The notes under the pieces were generated by a model. The model worked only from the letters and a program-made list of their open reading frames with translations, had not been told where the DNA came from and searched no databases. A program made the translations under genes and the position numbers. Positions 54,358-63,078 of a stretch of 64,000 nt of DNA are shown one piece after another; within the stretch, counting starts at the first letter, position 1, and each line of letters opens with the position of its first letter. Location of the stretch: assembly GCA_905480195.1 (NCBI GenBank), contig CAJQPN010000040.1, positions 1-64,000 on the forward strand. The letters are read 5' to 3'. This stretch comes from an uncultured Acidimicrobiales bacterium (GTDB lineage Bacteria > Actinomycetota > Acidimicrobiia > Acidimicrobiales > Aldehydirespiratoraceae).

Positions 54358-56025
54358 ATGACCACCTCGACCACAGACGTCGCAACGCAACTGGAGTCCC
54401 GGTTCGGTATCGCAGGCGTCGAGCTTCGCACCAACCTCTCACAATCCGCACTGTTCGACGAAGCGATTGCGAACGATCGTGGCCGGGTCACGGTCGGTGG
54501 TCCGAACAACGCACAGAAGGCGTTCCCCACCTCATTAGGCAAGGAAGGTCCGCTCGTCTTTTTCTCCGATCCGGAGTGCACCGGGCGGCCGGTCGCCGAC
54601 ACATTCTGCGTCGACCGCCCCGACACCACCGACCGAGTGTGGTGGAAGAACGGCTTCAGCAGGTTCGATGCTGCCGCCTTCGACGCACTGCTCCCCCGCG
54701 TGGTCGACCACCTCAATCGGCGGGGCGAACACCTCTACGTCACTGACGTCTTCTGCGGATGGGATCCCGCCTTCGCTGAGCCGTACCGCTTCGTCGGCGA
54801 GTTCGCAACGCACGCATACTTCTGCAACATCATGTTCCCGAGCGAAGTTCGCGACGACTACGACCGCGCCGACTCGGGCTGGACGCTCATCAACGTGCCG
54901 TCGTTCGTGCCAGACCCAGAGCGTGACGGTACCCGCAGCAACCGAGCCGTCATCATCGACATCGAGAACCGGGTCGGACTCGTCCTCGGACCAGCCGACT
55001 ACTGCGGTGTGAACAAAAAGACCATGTTCACGATCATGAACTTCGTGCTCCCCGACAAAGGACAGCTGTCGATGCACTGCTCGGCCAACGTTGGCCGACG
55101 CGGCGACACAGCGATCCTCTTCGGTCTCTCCGGAACCGGGAAGACGACCCTTTCGGCAGATCCAGCGCGCGAGCTGATCGGCGATGACGAGCACGTCTGG
55201 ACCGACGCCGGTATCTCGAATTTCGAAGATGGCTGCTACGCGAAATTGATCGACCTCGACAAAGAAGCCGAGCCGATCATCGCAGCTGCGATGTCGATGC
55301 CCGGGACGCTGATCGAAAACGTTCCGCCGCTCCCCGGCAAAGCGATCGAAGACACCGACCCCCAGGAGTTCGATCTCACCGATGGTTCGATCACCGAGAA
55401 CACGCGGTTCGCCTATCCGTTGCTCGCGAATCCAAACGTCCGTGAGGGTGCCGCAGGTCCACACCCCGAGACGATCGTCCTGCTCACCGCCGATGCGTTC
55501 GGTGTGCTGCCGCCGGTATCGATCCTCGACAAGAGCGAAACGATGTACCACTTCGTCATGGGCTTCACGTCAAAGCTCGCCGGCACCGAGGTCGGCATCA
55601 CCGAACCAGAGCCGAACTTCTCATCGTGCTTCGGTGCGCCGTTCATGTCGCAGAAGCCGAGGGTCTACGCCGAACTGCTCGCCAAGCGCATGGCCGAGAA
55701 CAACACTCGGTGCATCATGCTCAACACCGGCTGGACCGGCGGCCCGTACGGCGAGGGTAAGCGCATGTCGCTCGAGGACACCCGAGCACTGCTCAATGCA
55801 GCGCTCGAAGGCGAGTTCGACACTGCCGAGTTGGCGACCGAACCCATCCTCGGCGTGAAGATGCCCACCACATGTGCGACGGTCGACGACACGATCCTCA
55901 ACCCGCGCGCCACGTGGGAAAATCCCGACGCCTATGACGAGGCGGCTACCCGTCTGCGAGACATGTTCCGAGCCAATTACGACAAACAGAACTACGCCGA
56001 ACTCGGCATCGAGCCTGCGATGTGA
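54358..56025 (+). CDS. pckA: Phosphoenolpyruvate carboxykinase (ATP)
   Basis: A 555-residue gluconeogenic enzyme converting oxaloacetate and ATP to phosphoenolpyruvate. The kinase-1a site GLSGTGKTTLSAD and the RSNRAVIIDIENRVGLVLG and HCSANVG segments identify the ATP-type enzyme; the GTP-type is unrelated in these motifs. The ATG at 54358 follows AAGGGC. Presence of the ATP form is worth noting because many actinobacteria, such as mycobacteria, use the GTP form. Confidence 0.96.
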   Translation: MTTSTTDVATQLESRFGIAGVELRTNLSQSALFDEAIANDRGRVTVGGPNNAQKAFPTSLGKEGPLVFFSDPECTGRPVADTFCVDRPDTTDRVWWKNGFSRFDAAAFDALLPRVVDHLNRRGEHLYVTDVFCGWDPAFAEPYRFVGEFATHAYFCNIMFPSEVRDDYDRADSGWTLINVPSFVPDPERDGTRSNRAVIIDIENRVGLVLGPADYCGVNKKTMFTIMNFVLPDKGQLSMHCSANVGRRGDTAILFGLSGTGKTTLSADPARELIGDDEHVWTDAGISNFEDGCYAKLIDLDKEAEPIIAAAMSMPGTLIENVPPLPGKAIEDTDPQEFDLTDGSITENTRFAYPLLANPNVREGAAGPHPETIVLLTADAFGVLPPVSILDKSETMYHFVMGFTSKLAGTEVGITEPEPNFSSCFGAPFMSQKPRVYAELLAKRMAENNTRCIMLNTGWTGGPYGEGKRMSLEDTRALLNAALEGEFDTAELATEPILGVKMPTTCATVDDTILNPRATWENPDAYDEAATRLRDMFRANYDKQNYAELGIEPAM

Positions 56026-56140
56026 GCGCGTCCGACGTCGTTCTCGGCGTCGACCGACCCACAACCAACTATCGGTGGGACACGCCGGCTCGCGTCTATC
56101 GGCGTTGAGTACCGGGCGGCCGGACACACAGACGCTCCAG

Positions 56141-56599
56141 TCAGGCGTCCGCCAACAAAATATCGACCGTCATCTCGAGGTGACCCAGATGTTGGGCGAG
56201 TTCCTCGTAGGCGTGAATCAACGCCGCTCCGACGGTCCAGTCCTGACCGAGCGGTTTCTCAGTGGGCGGTTGATGCACCGTGGCCGTCGCCGCTGCGAGG
56301 TCGGGAGCGAGATCGTCGAGCAGGTCGAGGAGTCGTTGGGCCGCGACGTGGAGGTCGGCTACAGCACCGGAGGAGACGAACTCGTCGTCTCGTACCCGGC
56401 CGCTCGGCCGCCCCAGGATCACGTGGGAGCACCACCACTCCGCTGCCGAGAAGGCGTGGGTGGCGAGTTGGAATGGCGAGTTCGCGCCGGTGAGGCCGGG
56501 ACGACGATTGACGAGTTCGTCATCGAGTCGGTCGACGGCGGCCAGTATTCCGGTGATCGTGCGTCCACAGAAAAGTCGGAAGTCGTCGAGGGTGATCAT
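56141..56599 (-). CDS. DinB-superfamily protein (mycothiol-transferase-like)
   Basis: A 152-residue four-helix protein. The metal-binding histidines of the DinB fold are visible in ATHAFSAAEWW and in the C-terminal HAYEELAQHLGHLEMTVDILL. Related actinobacterial proteins use mycothiol in thiol transfer; the exact reaction is unknown. A GAGCACCCG ribosome site precedes the ATG. The 25-base gap to the membrane-protein gene suggests one transcript with GrpB-like and PIG-L genes. Confidence 0.85.
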   Translation of the reverse strand: MITLDDFRLFCGRTITGILAAVDRLDDELVNRRPGLTGANSPFQLATHAFSAAEWWCSHVILGRPSGRVRDDEFVSSGAVADLHVAAQRLLDLLDDLAPDLAAATATVHQPPTEKPLGQDWTVGAALIHAYEELAQHLGHLEMTVDILLADA

Positions 56600-56624
56600 C
56601 GGGTGCTCCTGACGAGACAGTCAC

Positions 56625-56978
56625 TCACGAGAGGAACATCGCTCGGATGCCGAGGCCGGTCACCCAGAGGGTTCCTAAGCCGAAGAGGAGATAGGGGCGA
56701 TCACGCATCTCGGTGCGTCCGGCGTAGATGATCGACAACGAGCCGAACGCGACGAACCCGTACGCCTGATGGGTGCCGGCATCGATCTCGCGCTGGATCT
56801 GCAGCGTTACTCCCAGCGCCGTCTGCACGACAACGATCCCCCAGGCCACACCGATGGCGATCCACACATGACGGCCGCGCAAGGACTCGAACGAGTGTGC
56901 AGTGAGCGCCAGCGCCGCAGCCGCACCGTTGACAATGACGAACAACCAGCTCACAAGGTCGTGGAGATCGGCGATCAT
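56625..56978 (-). CDS. Four-helix membrane protein of unknown function
   Basis: A 117-residue protein with about four hydrophobic helices (LVSWLFVIVNGAAAALAL, HVWIAIGVAWGIVVVQTA and two more), and a short external loop with histidines (DAGTHQAYGF). The ATG at 56978 overlaps the GrpB stop as ATGA. I recognise no family. Confidence 0.7.
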   Translation of the reverse strand: MIADLHDLVSWLFVIVNGAAAALALTAHSFESLRGRHVWIAIGVAWGIVVVQTALGVTLQIQREIDAGTHQAYGFVAFGSLSIIYAGRTEMRDRPYLLFGLGTLWVTGLGIRAMFLS

Positions 56979-57556
56979 TGGGTCCAGCCAACCGTTGCTG
57001 CCCAGCACTCGGCACTCCGATAGATGATGTCCATCACCGGGTCCTTGATGTCGTAGTACTTGCCGGGATCATCGGGGTACTCGCGAGCGAGTACTCGTTT
57101 GAGCTCGGCATATCCGTCACGCAGTGCCTCGTTGGTGCAGAGGTGATCGCGAAACAGCAGGGCGTACCGCTGGTTCAGACATCCGGCCATCCGAACGTGG
57201 ATGTTGGCCCGGCGGTCGCCGGGACGCTCGTTGAAGTAGAGCTTTCGCAGCTCGTCGGGCCGATCGCACCCCGTCAAGCGATCGGCGTCGATGTCGGAAC
57301 GATGGACAAATCCAGCACCGGCCATTGCGTCGATGATGGCCGAACCCAACACCGCTACCGTGACCTGTACGTCGATGATGTCCTTGGCGGCGAGTCCCGG
57401 CACCGAGGTCGATCCGATGTGGTCGATCCGCAGCGCGATGGACCCGACGACTGCCTCGAGATCGCGTTCGATCTCGGCGAACTGGTCGGGCCACGTCGGG
57501 TCGGGGGCAACGATCTCGATCAGCGGCACGCCGGAATTCTCACAGACATTCGGCAT
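56975..57556 (-). CDS. GrpB/UPF0157 family protein
   Basis: A 193-residue protein with a nucleotidyltransferase-like core: IDHIGSTSVPGLAAKDIIDVQV is the family signature, where DIIDVQ carries the acidic pair. FNERPGDRRANIHVRMAG and the C-terminal KYYDIKDPVMDIIYRSAEC also match GrpB. The fold suggests nucleotide transfer, but the activity is uncharacterised. ATG at 57556; a GTG one codon upstream is equally possible. Confidence 0.9.
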   Translation of the reverse strand: MPNVCENSGVPLIEIVAPDPTWPDQFAEIERDLEAVVGSIALRIDHIGSTSVPGLAAKDIIDVQVTVAVLGSAIIDAMAGAGFVHRSDIDADRLTGCDRPDELRKLYFNERPGDRRANIHVRMAGCLNQRYALLFRDHLCTNEALRDGYAELKRVLAREYPDDPGKYYDIKDPVMDIIYRSAECWAATVGWTQ

Positions 57557-57571
57557 CACGTCGCGAGTTGA

Positions 57572-58399
57572 TCAACAAAGCCGCTCGAAGATGTCACGCT
57601 GATACGGCTCGCCGGATCGCAGCGCGCCGACCTCGACGAACCACTCGACGCCAAACGCCTGCAGGAAGGCATCACCAGAAAGGCGGAGAAACACCGAGTC
57701 GTCGGTGATCTGCGACCGATGAGCAGCCATCGCCGTTCGCTTGACATCGATGACGGACGAGACATCGATCGCGTGGGTGATCTCAGCAGCCGGCGTTCCG
57801 AGATCAGCGTCAAGCAGATCGCTTCGTTGTGCTGCGCTCTCCTCGATGGACACGTCATCGGTGTTCGCCATCTCCGCCCATGCCGGATCATCGGCGAAAC
57901 CCTTCATCTGCTCACGGTTCATGGTCGATTCGAAACAGTGGGGAACCCCCACCAGTTCGGCTGCTCGCTTGCCGACCCGATGCACCTGGATGTGGTCGGG
58001 GTGGTTGTAGCCACCGATCGGGTCGTAGAAGGTGATCAGCTGTGCATCCTCTTCGCGCAGGATCGTCGCGAGTCGTTCTGCTGCCTCGTCGACGTCGGCT
58101 TGCCAGAAGCAGCCCGGATCATCGTTGGTCACCTCGCCTTCCATACCGGAGTCCCGGTAGCCGAGGAACTCAAGCCGACTAACGCCGAGCACGTCGCCGG
58201 CCGCTCGCAGTTCCCGGGCCCGCACGTCGGCGAGTGTCTCCCCCGTGGGGATCATCTCGGGTGCTGCTTCACCCCTGCCACCGTCGGTAGCGCAGACCAG
58301 CACGATGCGGTGGCCGCGTTGGGCTCCGATCAGCATCGTGCCACCGGTGGCAATCGCCTCGTCGTCGGGATGGGCGTGGAAAAAGACAGCGGTCGCCAT
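57572..58399 (-). CDS. PIG-L/LmbE-family zinc deacetylase (MshB/Mca-like)
   Basis: A 275-residue deacetylase with the metal-binding AHPDDE at residues 9-14 and the third ligand in GYNHPDHIQVHR. CATDGGRGEA follows the first strand. The family includes MshB and Mca of the mycothiol pathway; the length is close to both, but the sequence does not settle which, and other GlcNAc-type substrates are possible. The ATG overlaps the racemase-like gene stop by one base (TGATG), so they are coupled. Confidence 0.9.
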   Translation of the reverse strand: MATAVFFHAHPDDEAIATGGTMLIGAQRGHRIVLVCATDGGRGEAAPEMIPTGETLADVRARELRAAGDVLGVSRLEFLGYRDSGMEGEVTNDDPGCFWQADVDEAAERLATILREEDAQLITFYDPIGGYNHPDHIQVHRVGKRAAELVGVPHCFESTMNREQMKGFADDPAWAEMANTDDVSIEESAAQRSDLLDADLGTPAAEITHAIDVSSVIDVKRTAMAAHRSQITDDSVFLRLSGDAFLQAFGVEWFVEVGALRSGEPYQRDIFERLC

Positions 58400-59541
58400 C
58401 AGGCGATTGCGCCGGTGTCTCGAAGAGACGCGATCTCGTCGGCCCCGAACCCGTAGTCGGCGAGAACCTCGTCGGTGTGCTGACCTGCATGAGCCGGGGG
58501 GCGCTGGATCTCGGAGTCGGTGCGGCTGAAACGGGGGGCCGGACGCGGCTGCGTGACGCCCTCGTACTCAATGAAGGTGCCGCGGTGCACGTTGTGCGGA
58601 TGCTGGGGCGCCTCGGCAAGCGAGAGGACCGGAGCGAAACAGATGTCTGTGTGCTCCATCAGGTCGCACCACGCGTCACGCGTGCGGGTCTTGAAGATCG
58701 CTTGGAGCTCCTCCTTGAGTTCCGGCCAGACGCTGCGGCTCATCTGCTGATCCCACTTCGGATCGTGGAGCGCGAGCTTCTCGCGCAACTCAGCGTAGAA
58801 CTGCGGCTCGATCGAACCGATCGACACATACTTACCATCGCTGGTCTCGTAGACGTCGTAGAAGTGTGAACCGGTGTCGAGCATGTTGGTACCGCGCTCG
58901 TCGTTCCAGATACCCATCGCTCGGAAACCGTGAATAAACGACATGAGCGACGCCGCGCCGTCAACCATCGCGGCATCGACCACCTGGCCTTGACCGCTTC
59001 CGCGGGCCTCGAGAATCGCGCAAACCATGCCGAACGCCAGATACATGCCACCGCCCCCGAAGTCGCCGACCATGTTGATCGGCGGGACCGGGGCCTGACC
59101 CCGGCGGCCGTAACTGTCGAGTGCACCGGCGAGCGAGATGTAGTTGATGTCGTGGCCGGCCGCCTGCGCGTACGGGCCTTCCTGCCCCCATCCGGTCATG
59201 CGTCCGTAAACCAGCGACGGGTTACGAGCCAGGCAGTCGCCGGGGCCGAGGCCGAGACGTTCAGTGACACCGGGGCGAAAGCCTTCCATCAAGGCGTCAG
59301 CCGACTCGACCAGGCGCATAACGGTCTCGATGCCTTCCGGAGACTTGAGATCGACACCGATCGAACGGCGGCCTCGGTTCATCACATCGGCCGGCGGGGT
59401 GCTGGGGTCACCGCCCCGAACCGAGCCGGCCCGGTCGACGCGGATCACGTCGGCGCCCATATCTGCCAACATCATGGCGCAGAAGGGGCCGGGGCCGATG
59501 CCGGCGAGTTCGATGATGCGGACTCCAGAGAGTGGACCCAT
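58399..59541 (-). CDS. CaiB/BaiF CoA-transferase family, alpha-methylacyl-CoA racemase-like
   Basis: A 380-residue enzyme of the CoA-transferase III fold. The N-terminus MGPLSGVRIIELAGIGPGPF, the GFRPGVTERLGLGP and AGHDINYISLAGALD segments match alpha-methylacyl-CoA racemase (the histidine-aspartate acid/base pair is in EGPYAQAAGHD). It would epimerise 2-methyl branched acyl-CoA, e.g. from branched-chain or sterol catabolism. I chose the ATG at 59541 behind AGGAGCACGCC. Confidence 0.92.
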   Translation of the reverse strand: MGPLSGVRIIELAGIGPGPFCAMMLADMGADVIRVDRAGSVRGGDPSTPPADVMNRGRRSIGVDLKSPEGIETVMRLVESADALMEGFRPGVTERLGLGPGDCLARNPSLVYGRMTGWGQEGPYAQAAGHDINYISLAGALDSYGRRGQAPVPPINMVGDFGGGGMYLAFGMVCAILEARGSGQGQVVDAAMVDGAASLMSFIHGFRAMGIWNDERGTNMLDTGSHFYDVYETSDGKYVSIGSIEPQFYAELREKLALHDPKWDQQMSRSVWPELKEELQAIFKTRTRDAWCDLMEHTDICFAPVLSLAEAPQHPHNVHRGTFIEYEGVTQPRPAPRFSRTDSEIQRPPAHAGQHTDEVLADYGFGADEIASLRDTGAIA

Positions 59542-59611
59542 GGCGTGCTCCTGAGGGGTTTTTAGGACGAGACTTGACGATTTTAGTTCGCCGCTCCGAG
59601 ACGGACGCAGC

Positions 59612-60451
59612 TCAGGCAAACGTGCGGGCGGTGAGCGCGGTGGTTGCCTCGATCAGCGGCGGCCACATCTGATACACGAAATCATGTGCGAAGCCGTCGA
59701 TCTCGAGGTAGTCCGCTCCCGGAATGAGTTCGGCTGTGCGGCGACCGTGTTCGGGCAGCACCAGAGTGTCGTTCTCGCCGTGCACGATGAGCGTTGGGAC
59801 ATCGAGCTCTTGAAGGGATGCCAACCGGCTCGGCGTGCGCATCACGGCGGCGAACTGGCGAAGTCCCCCACCGCTCTCGGAGTTCCGAGCGTAGACGGCG
59901 CCGAAGAACACACGGAGGGCATCAGCGTCGAACCAATCGGGATTGGACCAGAGCCGGCGAGACTCGATGTCGGATTCGACCTGCGCCTCGATCGTCGCTT
60001 CCCCTGGTTTGAGCAGCGCAGCGACAACCTCCGGAGCAGCGCTCGGAAGGGTGGGGTCGCCGCACGATGAGGCAACCGAGACCAGCGCACGCAGTCGTTC
60101 AGGATGCTCGACCGCGGTCTGCTGGGCGACCATTCCACCGAGTGACATGCCGAGTACCACAACCTTGTGCACGCCCGCTGCATCGAGTACCGCTATCACG
60201 TCAGCCGCCATGTCCGAGAGGGTGTATTCGAGCGACACGTGGGTCTTGGTCGACAGGCCGACGTCGCGGTTGTCCATGCGGAGAACGAAGAAGCCTCGAT
60301 CGACGAGCGCGTGGCAGAACTCATCGGCGAAGATGACACACTGGCTTCCCAGCCCCGGGATACAGATGATCGCCGGGTCTTCGGATCCGTCGACGGGAAG
60401 CCCGAACGTGTCGAAATAGAGCTCGATGTCACCGTTGTGTGCCGTCGCCAT
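59612..60451 (-). CDS. Alpha/beta-hydrolase
   Basis: A 279-residue alpha/beta-hydrolase with oxyanion segment IPGLGSQC, the nucleophile elbow VLGMSLGGMVAQ (serine about residue 103), the acid in IVHGENDTLV and the histidine in DGFAHDFV. Close to the DhaA/EstV-type esterases of actinobacteria. The substrate is unknown; it sits 70 bases upstream of the racemase-like gene. Confidence 0.9.
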   Translation of the reverse strand: MATAHNGDIELYFDTFGLPVDGSEDPAIICIPGLGSQCVIFADEFCHALVDRGFFVLRMDNRDVGLSTKTHVSLEYTLSDMAADVIAVLDAAGVHKVVVLGMSLGGMVAQQTAVEHPERLRALVSVASSCGDPTLPSAAPEVVAALLKPGEATIEAQVESDIESRRLWSNPDWFDADALRVFFGAVYARNSESGGGLRQFAAVMRTPSRLASLQELDVPTLIVHGENDTLVLPEHGRRTAELIPGADYLEIDGFAHDFVYQMWPPLIEATTALTARTFA

Positions 60452-60526
60452 GCGTCGACACTAGTTTCGGTCGCTGCGCCACCGGCGCCGGCGCTGCACC
60501 GAGTGCACGCCTGATGACGGCCAGTC

Positions 60527-61465
60527 TCAGTCGAACCGGAGCACGCGAGCAGGATCGATGCTGAACCGAACGTCGTTCCCGGCCGCCGGTGGGTCGTCGA
60601 GCAGGAACCGCAGCATCCGGCCATCGTGGGTGCGAAGCCGAACGTCATGATCGACACCACGGAAGTGCACGCGATCCACCATCGCCTGGTGGGGCCCCGA
60701 CGGATCGATGGTCATTGCATCTGCGCGCCACACGACTTTCGTGACACCGTCGATGATCTCGTTGGTGTGGCCGAGCACACGCGCAACAGTGATCGACGTT
60801 GGGGCGGCCCACACCTCACCTGGCGACCCGACCTGAAGTACCTTCCCGGCGTGCATCACCGCCAGTCGATCGCCGATTGCGAACGCCTCGTCGTGATCGT
60901 GCGTCACGTGGATCGCTGCGGTGCCGGTGGCTCCGAGCACGTCAGGGAGTTCGTCGATCAGTCGCTCTCGAAGGTAACGGTCGAGCGAACCGAGCGGCTC
61001 GTCGAGGAGCAACACCTTCGGTGCCGGAGCCAACGCCCGGGCGAGCGCCACACGCTGGGCTTCGCCCCCCGAAAGTGTTGCGATCTCTCGCTCGCCAAAA
61101 CCCTCCAGTCCGACGAGTGCCAGCATCTCGCGCACCCGTCGGGTGCGCGCGCTTTCTTTTTTGCCGGCCATACGAAGACCGAATGCCACGTTCTGTTCCA
61201 CCGTGCGGTGCGGGAATAACGCATGGTCTTGAAACATCAAGCCGATGGGTCGTCGGTCTGGTGCGGTGTGGGTCAGGTCAGCGCCATCAACCGACACCGT
61301 GCCGTCACCGGCTTCGAGTCCTGCGATCGCTCGAAGGAGCGTCGATTTGCCGCACCCACTCGAACCGAGCACTGCGAGGCGCTCACCTGCGGCCAACTCG
61401 AGCGAGACGTCGTCGACCGCCGTGACGTCTCCGAACCGAACGGTCAAGGCATCGACTCGCAACAT
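60527..61465 (-). CDS. ABC transporter ATPase, thiamine/iron type
   Basis: A 312-residue importer ATPase. Walker A is GSSGCGKSTLL, the signature LSGGEAQRVALARAL, Walker B VLLLDEPLGSLD and the H-loop VTHDHDEAF. A C-terminal extension of about 75 residues resembles a TOBE domain. Its ATG overlaps the permease stop (TAATG). It fits the ThiQ role of a thiamine uptake system by gene order. Confidence 0.9.
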   Translation of the reverse strand: MLRVDALTVRFGDVTAVDDVSLELAAGERLAVLGSSGCGKSTLLRAIAGLEAGDGTVSVDGADLTHTAPDRRPIGLMFQDHALFPHRTVEQNVAFGLRMAGKKESARTRRVREMLALVGLEGFGEREIATLSGGEAQRVALARALAPAPKVLLLDEPLGSLDRYLRERLIDELPDVLGATGTAAIHVTHDHDEAFAIGDRLAVMHAGKVLQVGSPGEVWAAPTSITVARVLGHTNEIIDGVTKVVWRADAMTIDPSGPHQAMVDRVHFRGVDHDVRLRTHDGRMLRFLLDDPPAAGNDVRFSIDPARVLRFD

Positions 61466-63078
61466 TAGAGGGACCCTTCCGCCGTTCCTCGCGACGATTC
61501 GATCACGAACACCGAGACGCTGACGAACACCATGAGCACCACGGCAAGTGCCATCGCCTGGCCGCGCAGGAGGTCGCCAGGCGTCGACAGGAGCCGGAAG
61601 AGTGCGACGGGTGCAGTCAAGTCCTCAGGGCGTCGGGGGAGGAACGACGTGGCTCCGAACTCGCCGAGCGATACGGCGAAGGCGAACCCGCCTCCCACGA
61701 GCGCTCCACGGGCGCCAATCATGAGGTCGATCTCGCGGCGAACACGAGACGGAGACGCGCCGAGCACAGCGGCAGCTTCGCGAATGGACGGATCGATCGA
61801 CCGCAAGAGCGGAACCATCGTGCGAACGACGAAGGGCACACCGACCAGCGCGTGAGCGACCGGAATGATCCACCACCGGGTTCGGAAGTCGACCGGTGGC
61901 TCGTCCAGGGCGATGAGAATGCCGAAACCGATGGTGACAGCAGAAGTCCCGAGGGGCAGGGTCAGGCCAAGGTCAAAGAGCCGCCTCGAACCCGATCGTC
62001 CGTGGACCACCACCACAGATGCGACCACACCGATCAGCACTGCGAGCACAGTCGCCAGCGCGGCGTAGTGCAACGAGTTCCACAGTGCAGTGGTGGCCGG
62101 TGCCGGAAGCTGACGGACCCGCGTGCCGAGCGCTTGGTAGTGCGAGAGCCCGTAGCCGGTGCCGGTCGAAAACGAGCGTTCGATGAGGACGGCGAGCGGA
62201 GCACCAAGCAGAGCGGTGGCCATGCCGACGTTCAGCCATCGGCCCGGACGCGATCCCAGTGTTCGGGTCGGGCGCGCCATTCGGGTCGTCGCAGGACGGC
62301 GCCGTTCGAGCCAGGTCGACACCGCCACCAGCGCAAGCACCGCTACGAGCTGCACCACCGCCAACGCGGCTGCTCTGGTCAGATCGGTGCGGCTGACGGC
62401 ATACCGGTAGATTTCCGTCTCCAGGGTCGCTCGTTTGGGTCCACCCAGGATCAGCACTGCACCGAACGACGTGAACGAGAAAAGGAAGACGATCGCCGAG
62501 GCTGAGGCAATCGCCGGCCGAAGCCGCGGCAGCGTCACCGCCCGCCACGCCTGCCAGCGAGTTGCGCCGAGCACTCTCGCAGCCTCCGCTTGACGACCGT
62601 CGAGTCCGGCGCACGCAGTGCCCACGACCCGCACAACAACCGCATAGTTGAAGAAGACGTGGGCGATCAGGATCGCCCAGACGGTGTGCCGGAGCCGGAA
62701 GTCACCGGTATCGAGCCCCGTCGCAAAGAACAGTTCGTCGAACGCGCCTGCGACCACCACGGTGGGGAGGACGAACGGCACGGTCACGAGCGACCGCACG
62801 AAGCGGCGAGCCCGGTCGCTCAGTCCGCCGACCGTGGCAGCCGCCGGAAGAGCGACGGCGACAGTGAGCGCAGTAGAGACAGCGGCTTGCCAGAACGTGA
62901 ACCAGAGAACGTCGCGCTGCCGCGGTGACTTCGCGAGATCGAAGACTGCATCGAGTCCCTCGCCGCCCAGACCCCTCCACAAAACCGTGCCGACCGGAAA
63001 CAGGAAGAACAGGCCGATGAAAAGAGCAGGCAGGAGCATCAAGGCGTCACCGACACCGATGCGCTCCCGAGTCCGCAT
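61465..63078 (-). CDS. ABC transporter permease, two fused halves (ThiP-like)
   Basis: A 537-residue permease with about twelve hydrophobic helices in two repeats. Each repeat has an EAA-type loop: AEAARVLGATRWQAWRAVTLP in the first (given as a landmark near residue 190) and REAAAVLGASPSRVRREID in the second. The fused form is found in the thiamine (ThiP) and iron (SfuB) systems. Its ATG overlaps the upstream gene stop (TGATG). Confidence 0.9.
   Translation of the reverse strand: MRTRERIGVGDALMLLPALFIGLFFLFPVGTVLWRGLGGEGLDAVFDLAKSPRQRDVLWFTFWQAAVSTALTVAVALPAAATVGGLSDRARRFVRSLVTVPFVLPTVVVAGAFDELFFATGLDTGDFRLRHTVWAILIAHVFFNYAVVVRVVGTACAGLDGRQAEAARVLGATRWQAWRAVTLPRLRPAIASASAIVFLFSFTSFGAVLILGGPKRATLETEIYRYAVSRTDLTRAAALAVVQLVAVLALVAVSTWLERRRPATTRMARPTRTLGSRPGRWLNVGMATALLGAPLAVLIERSFSTGTGYGLSHYQALGTRVRQLPAPATTALWNSLHYAALATVLAVLIGVVASVVVVHGRSGSRRLFDLGLTLPLGTSAVTIGFGILIALDEPPVDFRTRWWIIPVAHALVGVPFVVRTMVPLLRSIDPSIREAAAVLGASPSRVRREIDLMIGARGALVGGGFAFAVSLGEFGATSFLPRRPEDLTAPVALFRLLSTPGDLLRGQAMALAVVLMVFVSVSVFVIESSRGTAEGSL

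Noticed and set aside
60460-60525. GC-rich inverted repeats downstream of the ABC ATPase's neighbour
   Set aside because: Stems such as GCGCC/GGCGC can be drawn but no T-run follows; not enough for a terminator call.
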